Part shown: in pieces, positions 33,888-44,335 of the stretch
Layout: every line of letters starts with the position of its first letter
Numbering within the stretch: the first letter of the stretch is position 1
Source: Lysinibacillus sphaericus OT4b.31
Lineage (GTDB): Bacteria; Bacillota; Bacilli; Bacillales_A; Planococcaceae
Direction of reading: 5' to 3'
NCBI RefSeq assembly: GCF_000392615.1
Contig: NZ_KB933398.1
Coordinates: 4,040,374 to 4,097,021 of the forward strand
DNA: 56,648 nt
Made by a program: the position numbers and the translations under genes
The notes under the pieces: generated by a model
Database searches by the model: none
What the model saw: the letters and a program-made list of their open reading frames with translations, nothing else
Told to the model about the DNA's origin: nothing

Positions 33888-34760
33888 TTATTCGTTTCTC
33901 CCTTCTTCTTTCCCACTTTTACCATAAAGCATCATGTTTGGATAAGCCATTGAAATATTATTTTCCTCAAATAATTTAGTCACATCACGACGAATAGTTC
34001 TTGCCACTCCATATTGTTGTTGTGGTAATGTCTCGGCAGCAATACGAATGGTTACCTCTGTGCCCTTGACGTTTTGCACTCCTAAAAATACAGGTGCAGC
34101 CACTAGTTCTTCATGAACTTTAGGAAGTGTACTTAAATAGCTTATTATGAGGGCCTCAGCCTTTTCAAAATCAGCATCTGTTGTCATTTGTAAATCTACA
34201 AAAATTTTAGAGTTGTTAACAGAATAATTTATGACTTCTCCAATTGATCCATTTGGGATAATAAACTGCTCCCCAGTTGCACCTTTAATTTTCGTTGTCC
34301 GGAGACCAATCTCTACAACTGTTCCTTCTGCAGTATTAATCTTAATATAATCCCCTACACCAAATTGGTCTTCAAAAATAATAAAAAACCCTGTAATAAC
34401 ATCTTTTACCAAACTCTGTGCACCAAAACCGACAGCTAAACCGACGATTCCAGCTCCGGCAAGTAGACCTGCAACTTTAATATTTAATAAGGACAAAATG
34501 GCAATAATTGCTGAGAAATACACCACATAGGAAATGACACTTTGTAGTAATCTAGCAATTGTGCGTTGACGACGCTCTGAGTGCTTTAGCGGTGAACGCA
34601 TACGTAATAAAAACACTTTATTGATAAACTTTTTACCTAAACGAACAACTATTAAAGATACAATTAAGATTAATGCCATCTTAACAGTTGCATCAACAAC
34701 CGTATTCCAGAAATCTTCTGATGTCAGATATCTCTCCAATATTTTTGTGTTAAATTCCAT
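33888..34760 (-). CDS. MscS-family mechanosensitive ion channel
   Basis: This 290-residue small-conductance channel protein opens on membrane tension to release solutes. Helices at about 20-42 and 65-90 precede the pore-lining TM3 segment with the Gly/Ala pattern (AGLLAGAGIVGLAVGFGAQSL). The MscS beta domain has GDYIKINTAEGTVVEIGLRTT, and the C-terminal alpha/beta domain follows. The start three codons inside the longest frame is chosen because AAGAGGTG is six bases before it. Confidence 0.92.
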   Translation of the reverse strand: MEFNTKILERYLTSEDFWNTVVDATVKMALILIVSLIVVRLGKKFINKVFLLRMRSPLKHSERRQRTIARLLQSVISYVVYFSAIIAILSLLNIKVAGLLAGAGIVGLAVGFGAQSLVKDVITGFFIIFEDQFGVGDYIKINTAEGTVVEIGLRTTKIKGATGEQFIIPNGSIGEVINYSVNNSKIFVDLQMTTDADFEKAEALIISYLSTLPKVHEELVAAPVFLGVQNVKGTEVTIRIAAETLPQQQYGVARTIRRDVTKLFEENNISMAYPNMMLYGKSGKEEGRNE

Positions 34761-34853
34761 TATTACCACCTCTTGAATAACTTGCTAAAAATTTGCGTAT
34801 ACTGCATAAAAATTGAGCACTTCTTACAAATAAAAAGGAAAGTGAGTTTTTTT

Positions 34854-35486
34854 ATGAATACTATACCAGATTTGGTACTACCTTATTCGCTTCATCATGA
34901 AAGTAAAAATGCTGTTTGGCAATTGAGTACATTATTTTTAGAATATATACCTTTTCAACATGAGCGCCTAATTTTTTGTTGTATTGGTAGTGACCGTTGT
35001 ACAGGCGATACACTGGGACCTTTAACGGGTAGCTTTTTAAAAAAATCCGTTAGTTTTCCCTACGAAGTTGTAGGATCACTAGAAGACCCGTTACATGCTC
35101 TCAATTTAGATGCCACACTACAACAGCTACACCATCATACTACGAAACCCTTCATTATTGCGATTGATGCATGTCTAGGAAGTGAACATAATCTTGGTCA
35201 TATCGCTGTACAGAATGGACCGATTTTGCCTGGGAAGGCTGTAAAAAAACAATTGCCCCCAATTGGTGACATATCCGTTAAAGGAATTGTCAATATTGGC
35301 GGCTTTATGGAAATGCTTGTTTTACAAAATACAAGACTGCATATTTCTTATGCGATGGCTGAAAAACTTTCTAGGGCACTTTTATTAGCTGCTCATCGTT
35401 ATTCATTGAAAAGGATAGATGATGCAGACCAAAATACCGACAACGATGATTCCAGGCAACAAGTTAGCAGCCTTGATCTTGGTTAA
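34854..35486 (+). CDS. yyaC: Spore protease YyaC
   Basis: This 210-residue member of the YyaC family is related in fold to the spore protease GPR and is linked to sporulation. It shows LIFCCIGSDRCTGDTLGPLTG and FIIAIDACLG, the conserved Asp-containing signature. The start MNTIPD is chosen because an AAGGA site precedes it and the size then matches the family. It is on the plus strand. Its last 28 codons overlap the end of the DUF554 gene on the other strand. Its presence suggests a spore former. Confidence 0.9.
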   Translation: MNTIPDLVLPYSLHHESKNAVWQLSTLFLEYIPFQHERLIFCCIGSDRCTGDTLGPLTGSFLKKSVSFPYEVVGSLEDPLHALNLDATLQQLHHHTTKPFIIAIDACLGSEHNLGHIAVQNGPILPGKAVKKQLPPIGDISVKGIVNIGGFMEMLVLQNTRLHISYAMAEKLSRALLLAAHRYSLKRIDDADQNTDNDDSRQQVSSLDLG

Positions 35487-36119
35487 ACCTGCTATATTTA
35501 AACCGATTGCCAAAATCATGACACCACCAACAGCGGTCATTTCTGTAATGAACATTTGTAGTGCTGTATCTGGTATATAGGCACTGATGACGCCTGCAAA
35601 GAGCGCGATTATTCCTTGATATACAAACACAGGTACCGCAGATAATAGGACGCCAATACCTAATGTGGACGCTAAAATAATGGATGTAAAACCATCAATA
35701 ATTCCTTTTGTTATTAGCACATTATGGTCATTGCGCAAACCACTATCGAGTGCACCTATTACGCCCATCGAACCAACAACAAATATTAACGAGGCAGTTA
35801 CAAAGCCTTCGGCAATGCTAAGTTGATTGTCATCATTACGATTTTTGCTAAATAATGACTCTACCCATTGACCAAGTCGATTCATCTGCTTATCTAAATC
35901 CAGCCATTCACCTATTACGGTACCTACTACTATACTTACCACTAAAATAATAAAATTATTACTTTCAAAGCCCATTTTTATCCCTAGTAATGCAACAGCT
36001 AAACCTATAATCGATAATACGGTAGCTTTCATAGACTCAGGTATATTTTTAAATATACGCCCCACTAATGCACCTGCCATTATGAGCACCGCATTAATTA
36101 ATGCCCCTAGCAATACCAC
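35403..36119 (-). CDS. DUF554 membrane protein
   Basis: This 238-residue integral membrane protein has six to seven hydrophobic helices (LLGALINAVLIMAGALVGRI, NNFIILVVSIVVGTVIGEWL and others) and the family GSMGVIGALDSGLRNDHNVL stretch. The transport role is unproven. It starts with GTG preceded by GGAAGGAAAG. Its 3' end overlaps yyaC tail-to-tail by 84 bp. Confidence 0.88.
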   Translation of the reverse strand: MVLLGALINAVLIMAGALVGRIFKNIPESMKATVLSIIGLAVALLGIKMGFESNNFIILVVSIVVGTVIGEWLDLDKQMNRLGQWVESLFSKNRNDDNQLSIAEGFVTASLIFVVGSMGVIGALDSGLRNDHNVLITKGIIDGFTSIILASTLGIGVLLSAVPVFVYQGIIALFAGVISAYIPDTALQMFITEMTAVGGVMILAIGLNIAGLTKIKAANLLPGIIVVGILVCIIYPFQ

Positions 36120-36148
36120 AATCTTTCCTTCCCTCTCTAGAAAAATAG

Positions 36149-36173
36149 AGAGCGCCTAGTATTTTGGCGCTCT
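36149..36173 (-). terminator. Terminator of the parA-parB operon
   Basis: An 8-bp GC-rich stem (AGAGCGCC with GGCGCTCT) is followed on the minus strand by CTATTTTT, just after the parB stop. Confidence 0.85.
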
Positions 36174-36196
36174 GATTACGTTAGAGAAATTTCTAG

Positions 36197-37045
36197 CTAT
36201 TCCTCCTGTAAATTTAATATTTCTAAAATGCGTTCCAAATCATCTTCTGAGTAAAATTCAATTTCAATTTTCCCTTTATTATTTGCCTTCTTAATTTGAA
36301 CATTTGTTCCAAAATAATCTCGTAATTGTGATTCTTTAGCTGCAACAAAGATATCCTTTTTCTTCGGCTGCTCTGTTTCACGTGAAACTTCTTCGTTTAA
36401 ATTTTGCACAAGCATTTCCACTTGGCGAACATTTAAGCCTTGCTTTATTATCTTACCTGCAACTTCGGAAATTTTTCTTTTATTTTTCAAGCCAAGTAAG
36501 GCACGTCCCTGCCCCATTGACAATGTACCCGCATTCATCAGTGTACGAACATCAGCTGGCAGAGCTAGTAAACGAACATGGTTGGCAATGTGTGGCCTAC
36601 TCTTACCTAATCGTTTGGATAACTCTTCCTGTGTTAAATGTAGATTCTCCATTAAACTTTGATACGCTTCTGCCTCTTCAATGACGGTTAAGTCTTCACG
36701 TTGAAGGTTCTCTAGAATAGCTAATTCCATCATTTGTGCATCTGTAAGCTCTTTAACAATGGCTGGGATAGCATCTACACCCGCTAACAGTGATGCCCTA
36801 AAACGACGTTCTCCAGCGACAATCTCATATTTCCTAGCCTTTTTCCGTAAAGCAATTGGCTGTAAAATACCATGTTCTCGAATGGAATCTGCTAATTCTT
36901 GCAATGCTTCTTCATCAAAAATTTTGCGTGGCTGAAAAGGGTTTGCAACGATTAACTCCAATTGTATTTCTTCTACTTGTCCACTATGTTCAAGGGACTC
37001 CCCTGGAAATAATGCACCAATGCCTTTCCCTAAACCTTTAGCCAT
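36197..37045 (-). CDS. parB: Chromosome partition protein ParB (Spo0J)
   Basis: This 282-residue CTPase clamp binds parS and spreads to load condensin and organise the origin. The N-terminus MAKGLGKGIGALFP is typical. The CTP-binding motifs are NPFQPRKIF and GERRFRAS, a helix-turn-helix sits near LTQEELSKRLGKSRPHIANHV, and the C-terminal dimerisation domain follows. The start overlaps the parA stop by eight bases. A parS site lies inside this gene. Confidence 0.95.
   Translation of the reverse strand: MAKGLGKGIGALFPGESLEHSGQVEEIQLELIVANPFQPRKIFDEEALQELADSIREHGILQPIALRKKARKYEIVAGERRFRASLLAGVDAIPAIVKELTDAQMMELAILENLQREDLTVIEEAEAYQSLMENLHLTQEELSKRLGKSRPHIANHVRLLALPADVRTLMNAGTLSMGQGRALLGLKNKRKISEVAGKIIKQGLNVRQVEMLVQNLNEEVSRETEQPKKKDIFVAAKESQLRDYFGTNVQIKKANNKGKIEIEFYSEDDLERILEILNLQEE
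36374..36389. promoter_or_regulatory. parS site inside parB
   Basis: TGTTTCACGTGAAACT matches the parS consensus TGTTNCACGTGAAACA at all but the last base. In Bacillus a parS site also lies within the parB (spo0J) gene. Confidence 0.88.
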
Positions 37046-37799
37046 TTTTAATCACTTCCCTCGCCATCTCTAAATATACTTCTGCACCTCTTGATTTTGC
37101 ATCATAAATGATAATAGGCTGTCCATGGCTAGGCGCCTCACTTAATCGCACATTACGAGGAATAATTGTTTTATATACTTTATCTTGAAAATATTTTTTT
37201 ACTTCATCAATAACTTGTAAGCCTAAGTTTGTCCGTGCATCAAGCATCGTTAATAATACACCATCAATATATAGCTGCTGATTCAAATGCTTCTGTACTA
37301 AGCGTACAGTAGACAACAGCTGACTCAATCCCTCTAATGCGTAATACTCACATTGTACGGGAATAATCAGTGCATCTGAGGCTGTTAAAGCATTGATGGT
37401 TAGAAGACCTAATGACGGTGGGCAATCAATAATAATATAATCAAAGTCTTCTTTTACATCTTGTAATGCGTGCTTTAGACGTACTTCCCGTGAAATTGTT
37501 GAGACTAATTCAATTTCAGCCCCTGCAAGTGAGATTGTTGCAGGAACAATTGATAAATTTTCTACATTTGTTTCTTGAATGACATTTTCAACATTTTCAT
37601 CATCAATTAACACATCATAGATACAACTTTGTATTTCTCCCTTATTAATGCCCAGTCCACTTGTTGTATTGCCCTGTGGATCCGTATCAATTAATAGCAC
37701 TTTCTTTCCCAAGTATGCTAGACAAGCGCTCAAATTGACCGATGTCGTTGTTTTACCTACGCCACCCTTTTGATTGGCGATTGCTATAATTCTACCCAT
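37038..37799 (-). CDS. parA: Chromosome partition ATPase ParA (Soj)
   Basis: This 253-residue deviant-Walker ATPase works with ParB in origin segregation and also controls DnaA in Bacillus. It has IAIANQKGGVGKTTTSVNLS (deviant Walker A with signature Lys), DTDPQGNTTSGLG and IIDCPPSLGLLTINAL. AGGTG precedes the ATG. It is the first gene of parA-parB. Confidence 0.96.
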   Translation of the reverse strand: MGRIIAIANQKGGVGKTTTSVNLSACLAYLGKKVLLIDTDPQGNTTSGLGINKGEIQSCIYDVLIDDENVENVIQETNVENLSIVPATISLAGAEIELVSTISREVRLKHALQDVKEDFDYIIIDCPPSLGLLTINALTASDALIIPVQCEYYALEGLSQLLSTVRLVQKHLNQQLYIDGVLLTMLDARTNLGLQVIDEVKKYFQDKVYKTIIPRNVRLSEAPSHGQPIIIYDAKSRGAEVYLEMAREVIKNG

Positions 37800-37944
37800 T
37801 TAAAAGCACCTGCTTTCATCTATCAAAGTTTGCTTTGATAAATCCATTTGTAAAATCATTGTTTAATACCGCTATCTTAATTCCCATTCTAACAAAAAAA
37901 CACAACAGAGTTGTATAAAATATTGAGAATATATACAAAAAAGA

Positions 37945-37974
37945 AGACATCTCAGAAATATTCCTAAGATGTCT
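37945..37974 (-). terminator. Terminator of noc
   Basis: An 11-bp stem (AGACATCTCAG with CTAAGATGTCT, one mismatch) has a T run on the minus strand. It separates noc from parA. Confidence 0.85.
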
Positions 37975-38042
37975 CCCCTATAAATAACATATAATTCAAT
38001 AAAAATATTTTTCTGAAATAATTTTAAACTTCTATTATTCAT

Positions 38043-38942
38043 TCAAGACTTTTTCTTTTTAGGTATCTTTACAGTGATTTGATAGTAATCCTCTGTATCT
38101 TCTTCTTCAGTATTTACAGTAATACCACTTTTCGTCACCATAGATAGCGATTGCTTAATGGTATTTAAGGCAATACGGACATCTTTACTTATTGCCTTTC
38201 GTTTTGGCTTAGCTTTCTTTGGCGCGGTTTCTTCCTGTTCCACTGACTCAGGATTTAATAGCATATGAATCTGCTCTTCTAGCTGACGGACATTCCACTC
38301 ATTGTCAATTGATTGCTGTAAAATTGCTAATTGTAGCGGCTGATCTTTAATGGCAATCAATGCACGCGCATGCCTTTCAGAGATAGTGCGATTTAAAATA
38401 GCTTGCTGCACTTCTTCAGGAAGCTTTAATAAACGTAATTTATTGGCTACCGTGGATTGTCCTTTTCCAATTCGTTGGGCCAGTGCTTCTTGTGTTAGCT
38501 CATGAAGCTCTAATAATTTTTGATAGGCTATTGCTTCTTCAATTGCAGTTAACTCTTCACGTTGAAGATTTTCAATTAACGCAATAGAAGCTGTCTCCTT
38601 ATCACTTAAGTTTCGTACAATCGCAGGCACTTCTGTCCATTGTAGTTTTTTCATCGCTCGGTAACGACGCTCACCAGCAATAATTTCATACTGATTCTCT
38701 GCTGTCATACGGACAACAATTGGTTGAATCACACCATGTGTATGAATGGTTCTTGATAATTCTTCAATTTTTTCATCATCAAAAATAGTACGTGGCTGAA
38801 AACGGTTTGGCACAATTTGATCTATTGGAAGCTTAATGACCTCTTCTGCAGTATTAACCGCCTCTGCTTGTTCTACTTCATTTTTCACAATAGGCTCTGC
38901 TTTATTTCCGCCTCCAAAAAAACGTGAAAAAGGACTTTTCAT
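38043..38942 (-). CDS. noc: Nucleoid occlusion protein Noc
   Basis: This 299-residue ParB paralogue prevents division over the chromosome by binding DNA sites and the membrane. The N-terminal amphipathic helix [11 protein letters not shown] is the membrane anchor. CTP-binding motifs are [11 protein letters not shown] and GERRYRAM, and the helix-turn-helix has [22 protein letters not shown]. The C-terminus is basic. It sits between rsmG and parA as in Bacillus, which separates it from ParB proper. Confidence 0.93.
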   Translation of the reverse strand: MKSPFSRFFGGGNKAEPIVKNEVEQAEAVNTAEEVIKLPIDQIVPNRFQPRTIFDDEKIEELSRTIHTHGVIQPIVVRMTAENQYEIIAGERRYRAMKKLQWTEVPAIVRNLSDKETASIALIENLQREELTAIEEAIAYQKLLELHELTQEALAQRIGKGQSTVANKLRLLKLPEEVQQAILNRTISERHARALIAIKDQPLQLAILQQSIDNEWNVRQLEEQIHMLLNPESVEQEETAPKKAKPKRKAISKDVRIALNTIKQSLSMVTKSGITVNTEEEDTEDYYQITVKIPKKKKS

Positions 38943-39101
38943 CCAAGTGGCACCACCTTTAAGTAACTATCTTGCTCTGTGTCATTCTATTATTATTTAT
39001 TATATTTCCTAAAATGTATATAGTTCATAGATGTCATTTGCGTGAACCATCCCTAACTAGTATGTATGCTCAAAATAGAAAAAATATTTTCCACCTTGAG
39101 T

Positions 39102-39117
39102 CGTTCCACATGAAACA
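39102..39117. promoter_or_regulatory. Degenerate parS-like site between noc and rsmG
   Basis: CGTTCCACATGAAACA matches the parS consensus at 14 of 16 positions, with the central CACGTG changed to CACATG. The change in the core may weaken ParB binding. Confidence 0.45.
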
Positions 39118-39121
39118 CTAA

Positions 39122-39838
39122 TTATTGAATTGGTGTTTTATTTGGTACACCTGGTTTACGCGGATATTTTTTCGGTGTTCCTTTTATTTTATCAAATATA
39201 TATAAAGTTCGTTCACTTTCTTCAACAGGTAACAGGAAAGAAAATTCTTCTCTCAGTGTAACACCAAATGTAGCTAATGCTTTTTTAGCATCTTTCAATT
39301 CTTCTGCGCCTGCTGTGGCCTTTAAGGCAACAAAATAGCCATCTTGTTTTGCTAATGGTACACATAGCTCGGATAATACTGACAAGCGTGCTACGGCACG
39401 GGCTGTCACAACATCAAATTGCTCACGATATTTTACATTTTGGCCAAATTCCTCTGCACGAGCATGGACAAAGTGCATATGCTCCAATTGTAACTCATCG
39501 CTTAAATGATTTAAAAATGTGATTCGTTTATTTAAAGAATCTACAATTGTTACATGTAAATGTGGGAAGCAGATTTTAATTGGTATACTTGGGAAACCAG
39601 CTCCTGCGCCAACATCACATACTGTTGTAACTTGAGTAAAGTCAAAATAAAATGAGGCACTAATCGAATCATAAAAATGTTTTAAATAGACACCCTCTAT
39701 ATCCGTAATGGCCGTTAAGTTCATCTTCTCGTTCCACTCTACAAGTAGTTCAAAGTATTTCTTGAATTGTGCTATTTGCTTGTCAGAAAGCTCGATACCC
39801 TTACCCTTTAATGCCTCAATAAATTGTTGTTCGTTCAT
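39122..39838 (-). CDS. rsmG: 16S rRNA (guanine-527-N7)-methyltransferase RsmG
   Basis: This 238-residue Rossmann-fold methyltransferase modifies G527 of 16S rRNA; its loss gives low-level streptomycin resistance. The AdoMet motif is [19 protein letters not shown] and the catalytic region has [12 protein letters not shown]. The start MNEQQF has AAAAAGGAG nine bases upstream, so a 20-codon in-frame extension is rejected. It follows mnmG in the classical gidA-gidB order. Confidence 0.96.
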   Translation of the reverse strand: MNEQQFIEALKGKGIELSDKQIAQFKKYFELLVEWNEKMNLTAITDIEGVYLKHFYDSISASFYFDFTQVTTVCDVGAGAGFPSIPIKICFPHLHVTIVDSLNKRITFLNHLSDELQLEHMHFVHARAEEFGQNVKYREQFDVVTARAVARLSVLSELCVPLAKQDGYFVALKATAGAEELKDAKKALATFGVTLREEFSFLLPVEESERTLYIFDKIKGTPKKYPRKPGVPNKTPIQ

Positions 39839-39913
39839 GTAAAGTCTCCTTTTTAAAAATAGGAAGCGGGCACAAAGGTATGCCCGCCTCTTATTCACTT
39901 TACTGTTGTTCTA

Positions 39914-41809
39914 TTATTCGCCGCTTACACGTGCAATTTTACCTTGTTCAATATAGACAAGTAAAATTGAAATATCTGCTGGATTTACGCCAGAAATACG
40001 CGATGCTTGTGCAATAGAAAGTGGCGTTACTTGTTTTAATTTTTGTCTTGCTTCTGTAGCTAGCCCTGAAATTGCATCATAGTCTATATTTTCAGGGATT
40101 TTTTTATTCTCCATTTTATGAAGTTTTTCGACTTGTTGCAATGCCTTTTCAATATAACCTTCATATTTCAACTGAATTTCAACTTGTTCCTTCACTTCAT
40201 CTGTCAATTCAATATCAGCTGGTATTAAAGAAGATATTAAATCATAATGCACTTCAGGACGTTTTAATAGATCTGCTCCCCTAATACCGTCTTTTAATTC
40301 ACTTCCACCTACAGAACGGATAGCAGATTGTGTTGCTTCATTTGGTTTAATAATGACTTCGCGAAGACGCGCAATTTCATTTTCAATAAGCTCTTTTTTC
40401 TCCACGAATTTTGAAAAACGTTTTTCTGAAAGCATTCCAATCTTATATGCTCTCTCCATTAAGCGTAAATCAGCATTATCGTGACGAAGTAGAAGACGAT
40501 ATTCTGCACGGGATGTCAGTAAACGGTATGGCTCATTTGTCCCTTTTGTTACTAGATCATCAATGAGTACACCAATATAAGCCTCTGAACGACTTAAAAT
40601 CAATTCTTCTTTACCAAGTACATTTGCAGCAGCATTCATCCCTGCCATTAAACCTTGTGCAGCAGCTTCTTCATAACCTGATGTTCCATTAATTTGACCA
40701 GCTGTATACAAGCCTTTAATGCGTTTTGTTTCTAATGTAGGCCATAGTTGTGTTGGCACGATTGCATCATATTCAATAGCATAGCCTGCACGCATCATTT
40801 CTGCTTTTTCTAAGCCAGGGATGGATTGTACTAAACGTTTTTGCACATGCTCAGGTAAGCTTGTTGATAATCCCTGTACATATACTTCACGCGTATTACG
40901 ACCTTCTGGCTCTAAGAAAATTTGATGGCGCGGTTTATCATTAAATCGTACAACTTTGTCTTCAATTGATGGGCAATAACGTGGGCCTGTCCCTTTAATC
41001 ATGCCTGAGTACATCGGTGAAAGATGTAAATTTTCTTCAATAATTTCATGCGTTTGCTGACTCGTATAAGTTAGCCAACAAGGTAATTGATCCATGATGA
41101 ATTCAGTAGTATCAAAGCTAAACGCACGTGGTTCATCGTCTCCTGGTTGAATCTCTGTTTTAGAATAATCAATTGTACGATTGTTCACACGCGGCGGTGT
41201 ACCCGTTTTAAAGCGCACAAGATCAAACCCAAGATGTTTTAAGTTATCTGCTAAACCAATTGATGGTTGTTGGTTATTTGGACCACTTGAATATTTGACA
41301 TCTCCGATAATAATTTCACCACGTAAGAATGTACCTGTTGTTACAACAACTGTTTTCGCACGATAAATGGCGCCTATTTGCGTAATTACACCTTTTACTT
41401 CATCTTCTTCTACAATCAGTTCCTCCACCATTGCTTGGTGAATTGTTAAGTTTTCATTTTCTTCTAATACACGTTTCATTTCATGTTGGTACAATACTTT
41501 GTCAGCTTGTGCGCGTAATGCACGTACAGCAGGACCTTTTCCCGTATTTAGCATGCGCATTTGTATATGCGTTTTATCTATAACTTTCCCCATGACACCA
41601 CCAAGTGCATCAATTTCACGTACGACGATTCCTTTAGCAGGTCCGCCAATTGACGGATTACATGGCATAAATGCAATCATATCTAAATTGATTGTTAGCA
41701 TCAGTGTGTTAGCACCCATTTTGGCTGCAGCATAAGCAGCTTCTGAGCCTGCATGACCTGCACCAATTACAATTACATCAAACGTGCCTGCCTCATATTG
41801 TGTTGGCAT
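39914..41809 (-). CDS. mnmG: tRNA uridine-34 modification enzyme MnmG (GidA)
   Basis: This 631-residue FAD enzyme, together with MnmE, installs the carboxymethylaminomethyl group at the wobble uridine of certain tRNAs. The FAD site is [21 protein letters not shown] near the N-terminus. The family segments [12 protein letters not shown] and [14 protein letters not shown] and the helical C-terminus with the conserved [10 protein letters not shown] are present. It is 27 bases downstream of mnmE and co-transcribed. Confidence 0.97.
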   Translation of the reverse strand: MPTQYEAGTFDVIVIGAGHAGSEAAYAAAKMGANTLMLTINLDMIAFMPCNPSIGGPAKGIVVREIDALGGVMGKVIDKTHIQMRMLNTGKGPAVRALRAQADKVLYQHEMKRVLEENENLTIHQAMVEELIVEEDEVKGVITQIGAIYRAKTVVVTTGTFLRGEIIIGDVKYSSGPNNQQPSIGLADNLKHLGFDLVRFKTGTPPRVNNRTIDYSKTEIQPGDDEPRAFSFDTTEFIMDQLPCWLTYTSQQTHEIIEENLHLSPMYSGMIKGTGPRYCPSIEDKVVRFNDKPRHQIFLEPEGRNTREVYVQGLSTSLPEHVQKRLVQSIPGLEKAEMMRAGYAIEYDAIVPTQLWPTLETKRIKGLYTAGQINGTSGYEEAAAQGLMAGMNAAANVLGKEELILSRSEAYIGVLIDDLVTKGTNEPYRLLTSRAEYRLLLRHDNADLRLMERAYKIGMLSEKRFSKFVEKKELIENEIARLREVIIKPNEATQSAIRSVGGSELKDGIRGADLLKRPEVHYDLISSLIPADIELTDEVKEQVEIQLKYEGYIEKALQQVEKLHKMENKKIPENIDYDAISGLATEARQKLKQVTPLSIAQASRISGVNPADISILLVYIEQGKIARVSGE

Positions 41810-41836
41810 GCTCGTATCTTCCCTTCTCTAGTAGAA

Positions 41837-43222
41837 TTATTTCCCTAAACAAAATTGTGAAAATAGCTGATTAATTAGGCTTTCTTGTACCGTATCGCCA
41901 ATAATTTCACCAAGTATCTCCCACGTTCTTGTTACATCTATTTGCACCATATCAACTGGTACACTAGCTTGTGCAGCTGCTAATGCATCCTCTACCGTAG
42001 CTTGTGCTTGGTGAAGTAATGCAATATGACGTGCATTTGATACATATGTTAAATCGCCCGCTTCAATTTGCCCCTCAAAAAATAATGCGGCAATTGCTTC
42101 TTCAAGCTCTATGACTCCTTCTTCTTGTAAGAGAGAAGTTGTCACAATGCGATGTTTGCCTGCCAACTCTTTAACGCGAGCTAAATCTATTTTTTGCGGT
42201 AAATCTGTTTTATTTACAACGACGATATAATCCATCGCTTCAATTGTCTCGAAAAGACGCTCATCCTCAACCGTTAATGCATCTGAATAGTTTAATACCA
42301 ATAAAATTAAATCTGCACCACGCAACGCCTCTCGAGAACGTTCCACACCAATTCGCTCTACAATATCTTCTGTCTCTCGAATACCTGCAGTATCGACTAA
42401 ACGAAGTGGAACACCACGTACATTCACGTACTCTTCTATAATATCACGAGTTGTCCCTGCTATATCTGTCACAATGGCTTTATTTTCTTGCACTAAACTA
42501 TTTAAAAGTGAAGATTTCCCGACATTTGGGCGACCTAAAATAACTGTGGATAAGCCTTCTCGTAAAATTTTTCCCTGAGAAGAAGTCTTTAGCAGTTGAA
42601 TGATTTCATTTCGTACCCACGTACATTTTTCAAGTAATACGGGTACCGTCATTTCTTCTACATCATCATACTCTGGATAATCTATATTAACTTCTACTTG
42701 CGCTAATGTCTCTAGCAATGCTTGGCGTAAATCACCGATTAGACGAGATAGTTTGCCATCCATTTGGCCAAGAGCTACGTTCATTGCACGATCCGTCTTC
42801 GCACGAATTAAATCCATCACCGCTTCCGCCTGCGATAAATCAATACGTCCATTTAAAAATGCTCTTTTCGTAAATTCACCTGGCTCTGCAAGCCTTGCAC
42901 CATTTGTTAATACTAATTTTAATACTCGATTAACAGACACAAGCCCACCATGACAGTTGATTTCAACTACGTCCTCACGCGTAAATGTTTTCGGTCCACG
43001 CATTAACGACAGCATTACTTCCTCTACTACCTCTTTTGTCTTTGGCTCTACTAAGTGCCCATAATGAATTGTATGTGAAGCCTTCGTTGTTAAACTTTGA
43101 CCACCTGGTGATTTGAATATTTTATCTGCAATTGCTACTGCATCGTCCCCACTCAAGCGAACAATTGCAATAGCACCTTCACCCATTGGTGTGGATATTG
43201 CAGCAATTGTATCGAACTCCAT
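41837..43222 (-). CDS. mnmE: tRNA modification GTPase MnmE
   Basis: This 461-residue GTPase partners with MnmG. The N-terminal folate-binding domain starts [20 protein letters not shown]. The G domain has the P-loop [15 protein letters not shown]3 [10 protein letters not shown] and G4 NKTD. The C-terminal CLGK tetrapeptide is the catalytic Cys motif. AAGGAGG precedes the ATG. Two head-to-head DnaA boxes lie directly upstream of this ribosome binding site. Confidence 0.97.
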   Translation of the reverse strand: MEFDTIAAISTPMGEGAIAIVRLSGDDAVAIADKIFKSPGGQSLTTKASHTIHYGHLVEPKTKEVVEEVMLSLMRGPKTFTREDVVEINCHGGLVSVNRVLKLVLTNGARLAEPGEFTKRAFLNGRIDLSQAEAVMDLIRAKTDRAMNVALGQMDGKLSRLIGDLRQALLETLAQVEVNIDYPEYDDVEEMTVPVLLEKCTWVRNEIIQLLKTSSQGKILREGLSTVILGRPNVGKSSLLNSLVQENKAIVTDIAGTTRDIIEEYVNVRGVPLRLVDTAGIRETEDIVERIGVERSREALRGADLILLVLNYSDALTVEDERLFETIEAMDYIVVVNKTDLPQKIDLARVKELAGKHRIVTTSLLQEEGVIELEEAIAALFFEGQIEAGDLTYVSNARHIALLHQAQATVEDALAAAQASVPVDMVQIDVTRTWEILGEIIGDTVQESLINQLFSQFCLGK

Positions 43223-43240
43223 TTAATTACCTCCTTCACG

Positions 43241-43434
43241 TTATCCACATGTGGATAAACATAACCGACCAAAACTTTCTAACAACTTAGATTAACATAT
43301 TTTTAAAAAAATCTAAAGTAAGGATAACTTCCAATTGTGGACAACATTTGCGCTAAACCATTTATTGTTTTCTAATTGCTCTAGAAACAAAAATCGACAA
43401 GATCCTTCGACATTTGGATATGGGATTATCCACA
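43241..43434. promoter_or_regulatory. DnaA boxes upstream of mnmE
   Basis: TTATCCACA at 43241 and its complement at 43250 form one continuous 18-bp palindrome. A third exact box is at 43426-43434, and a one-mismatch box (TGTGGACAA) is at 43336. The group lies between mnmE and the jag terminator, about 3 kb from dnaA. Confidence 0.8.
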
Positions 43435-43440
43435 GAAAAA

Positions 43441-43471
43441 AGGTCATTTTATCATAACGATAAAATGACCT
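43441..43471 (-). terminator. Terminator of the yidC-jag transcript
   Basis: A perfect 13-bp stem (AGGTCATTTTATC with its complement) and a six-base T run on the minus strand lie 48 bases after the jag stop. Confidence 0.92.
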
Positions 43472-43519
43472 AGGCTATTATAATTTGTCTGTACGTTTTT
43501 AGTGAAGGAACTGCGTTCG

Positions 43520-44335
43520 TTATTTAACAGGTTCTATGACTAAATAACGATTAGGTTCTGTTCCTTCTGAGTAAGTTTCAATATCTAGGCGATTAGCCAA
43601 TTGATTATGAATAATCTTTCTTTCATACGACTGCATCGGCTCAAATGCCACACGTTGATTTAAACGAAGTGCCTTGTCAGCCATACGATCCGCCAACTGC
43701 TCTAATGCTTCTTGGCGACGTTCACGATAGTTTTCTACGTCTAATTTCACCATTAAGAACTGCTTAGCACTTTTATTTAACACAAGTTGTGTTAATTGCT
43801 GCAAAGAATTTAATGTTTGCCCTCGTTTTCCTATGAGCAGTGCTGCTTTTTCACTTTTTAGCTGAAATAATACGTATTTACCTTCACGTGCTGTGTCAAT
43901 TTCAAGATCTTGAATGTCCAATTGTTCAGCAATATTTACTAAATAAGCTTTTGCTTCTTCAATTGGGTTTGCAGAGTTCTCTTCTTCCTCTGTACTTTCT
44001 TCTACTATGACTTGTTGGACAGCTTCGATTCCCATTGTTTGTTCAGAAACTTGTGAACTTACTGTTTCAACATCATCTAAGTCTGTTGCTTTGAACGATA
44101 GTTCCTTAGCCGAATGCTTTTGCTCAGCTACTTGTACTACGTCAATAGCTGGCTGAACTTGCTCTTCTTTTACTGTCACACGAACTTCTGCAGATCGTGC
44201 ACCAAAACCTAAAAATCCTTTTTTGCCTTCTTGTAAAACTTCAACATCTACTTGTTCACGGGTTTTGCCAAGTTTCTGTAACGCCAATGAGATCGCTTCT
44301 TGTGTTGTTGCGCCTATTTGCGTAAGTTGTTTCAC
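43520..44335 (-). CDS. jag: RNA-binding protein Jag/KhpB
   Basis: This 271-residue protein has three domains: an N-terminal Jag_N segment (QIGATTQEAISLALQKLGKTREQVDVEVLQEGKKGFLGFG is its core region), an acidic linker (about 75-125), and KH (LIGKRGQTLNSLQQLTQLVL) plus R3H (AFEPMQSYERKIIHNQLA) domains. It binds RNA with KhpA and affects cell size and sporulation. The start is GTG overlapping the yidC stop (GTGA), with GGAGGGG upstream. Confidence 0.95.
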   Translation of the reverse strand: MKQLTQIGATTQEAISLALQKLGKTREQVDVEVLQEGKKGFLGFGARSAEVRVTVKEEQVQPAIDVVQVAEQKHSAKELSFKATDLDDVETVSSQVSEQTMGIEAVQQVIVEESTEEEENSANPIEEAKAYLVNIAEQLDIQDLEIDTAREGKYVLFQLKSEKAALLIGKRGQTLNSLQQLTQLVLNKSAKQFLMVKLDVENYRERRQEALEQLADRMADKALRLNQRVAFEPMQSYERKIIHNQLANRLDIETYSEGTEPNRYLVIEPVK

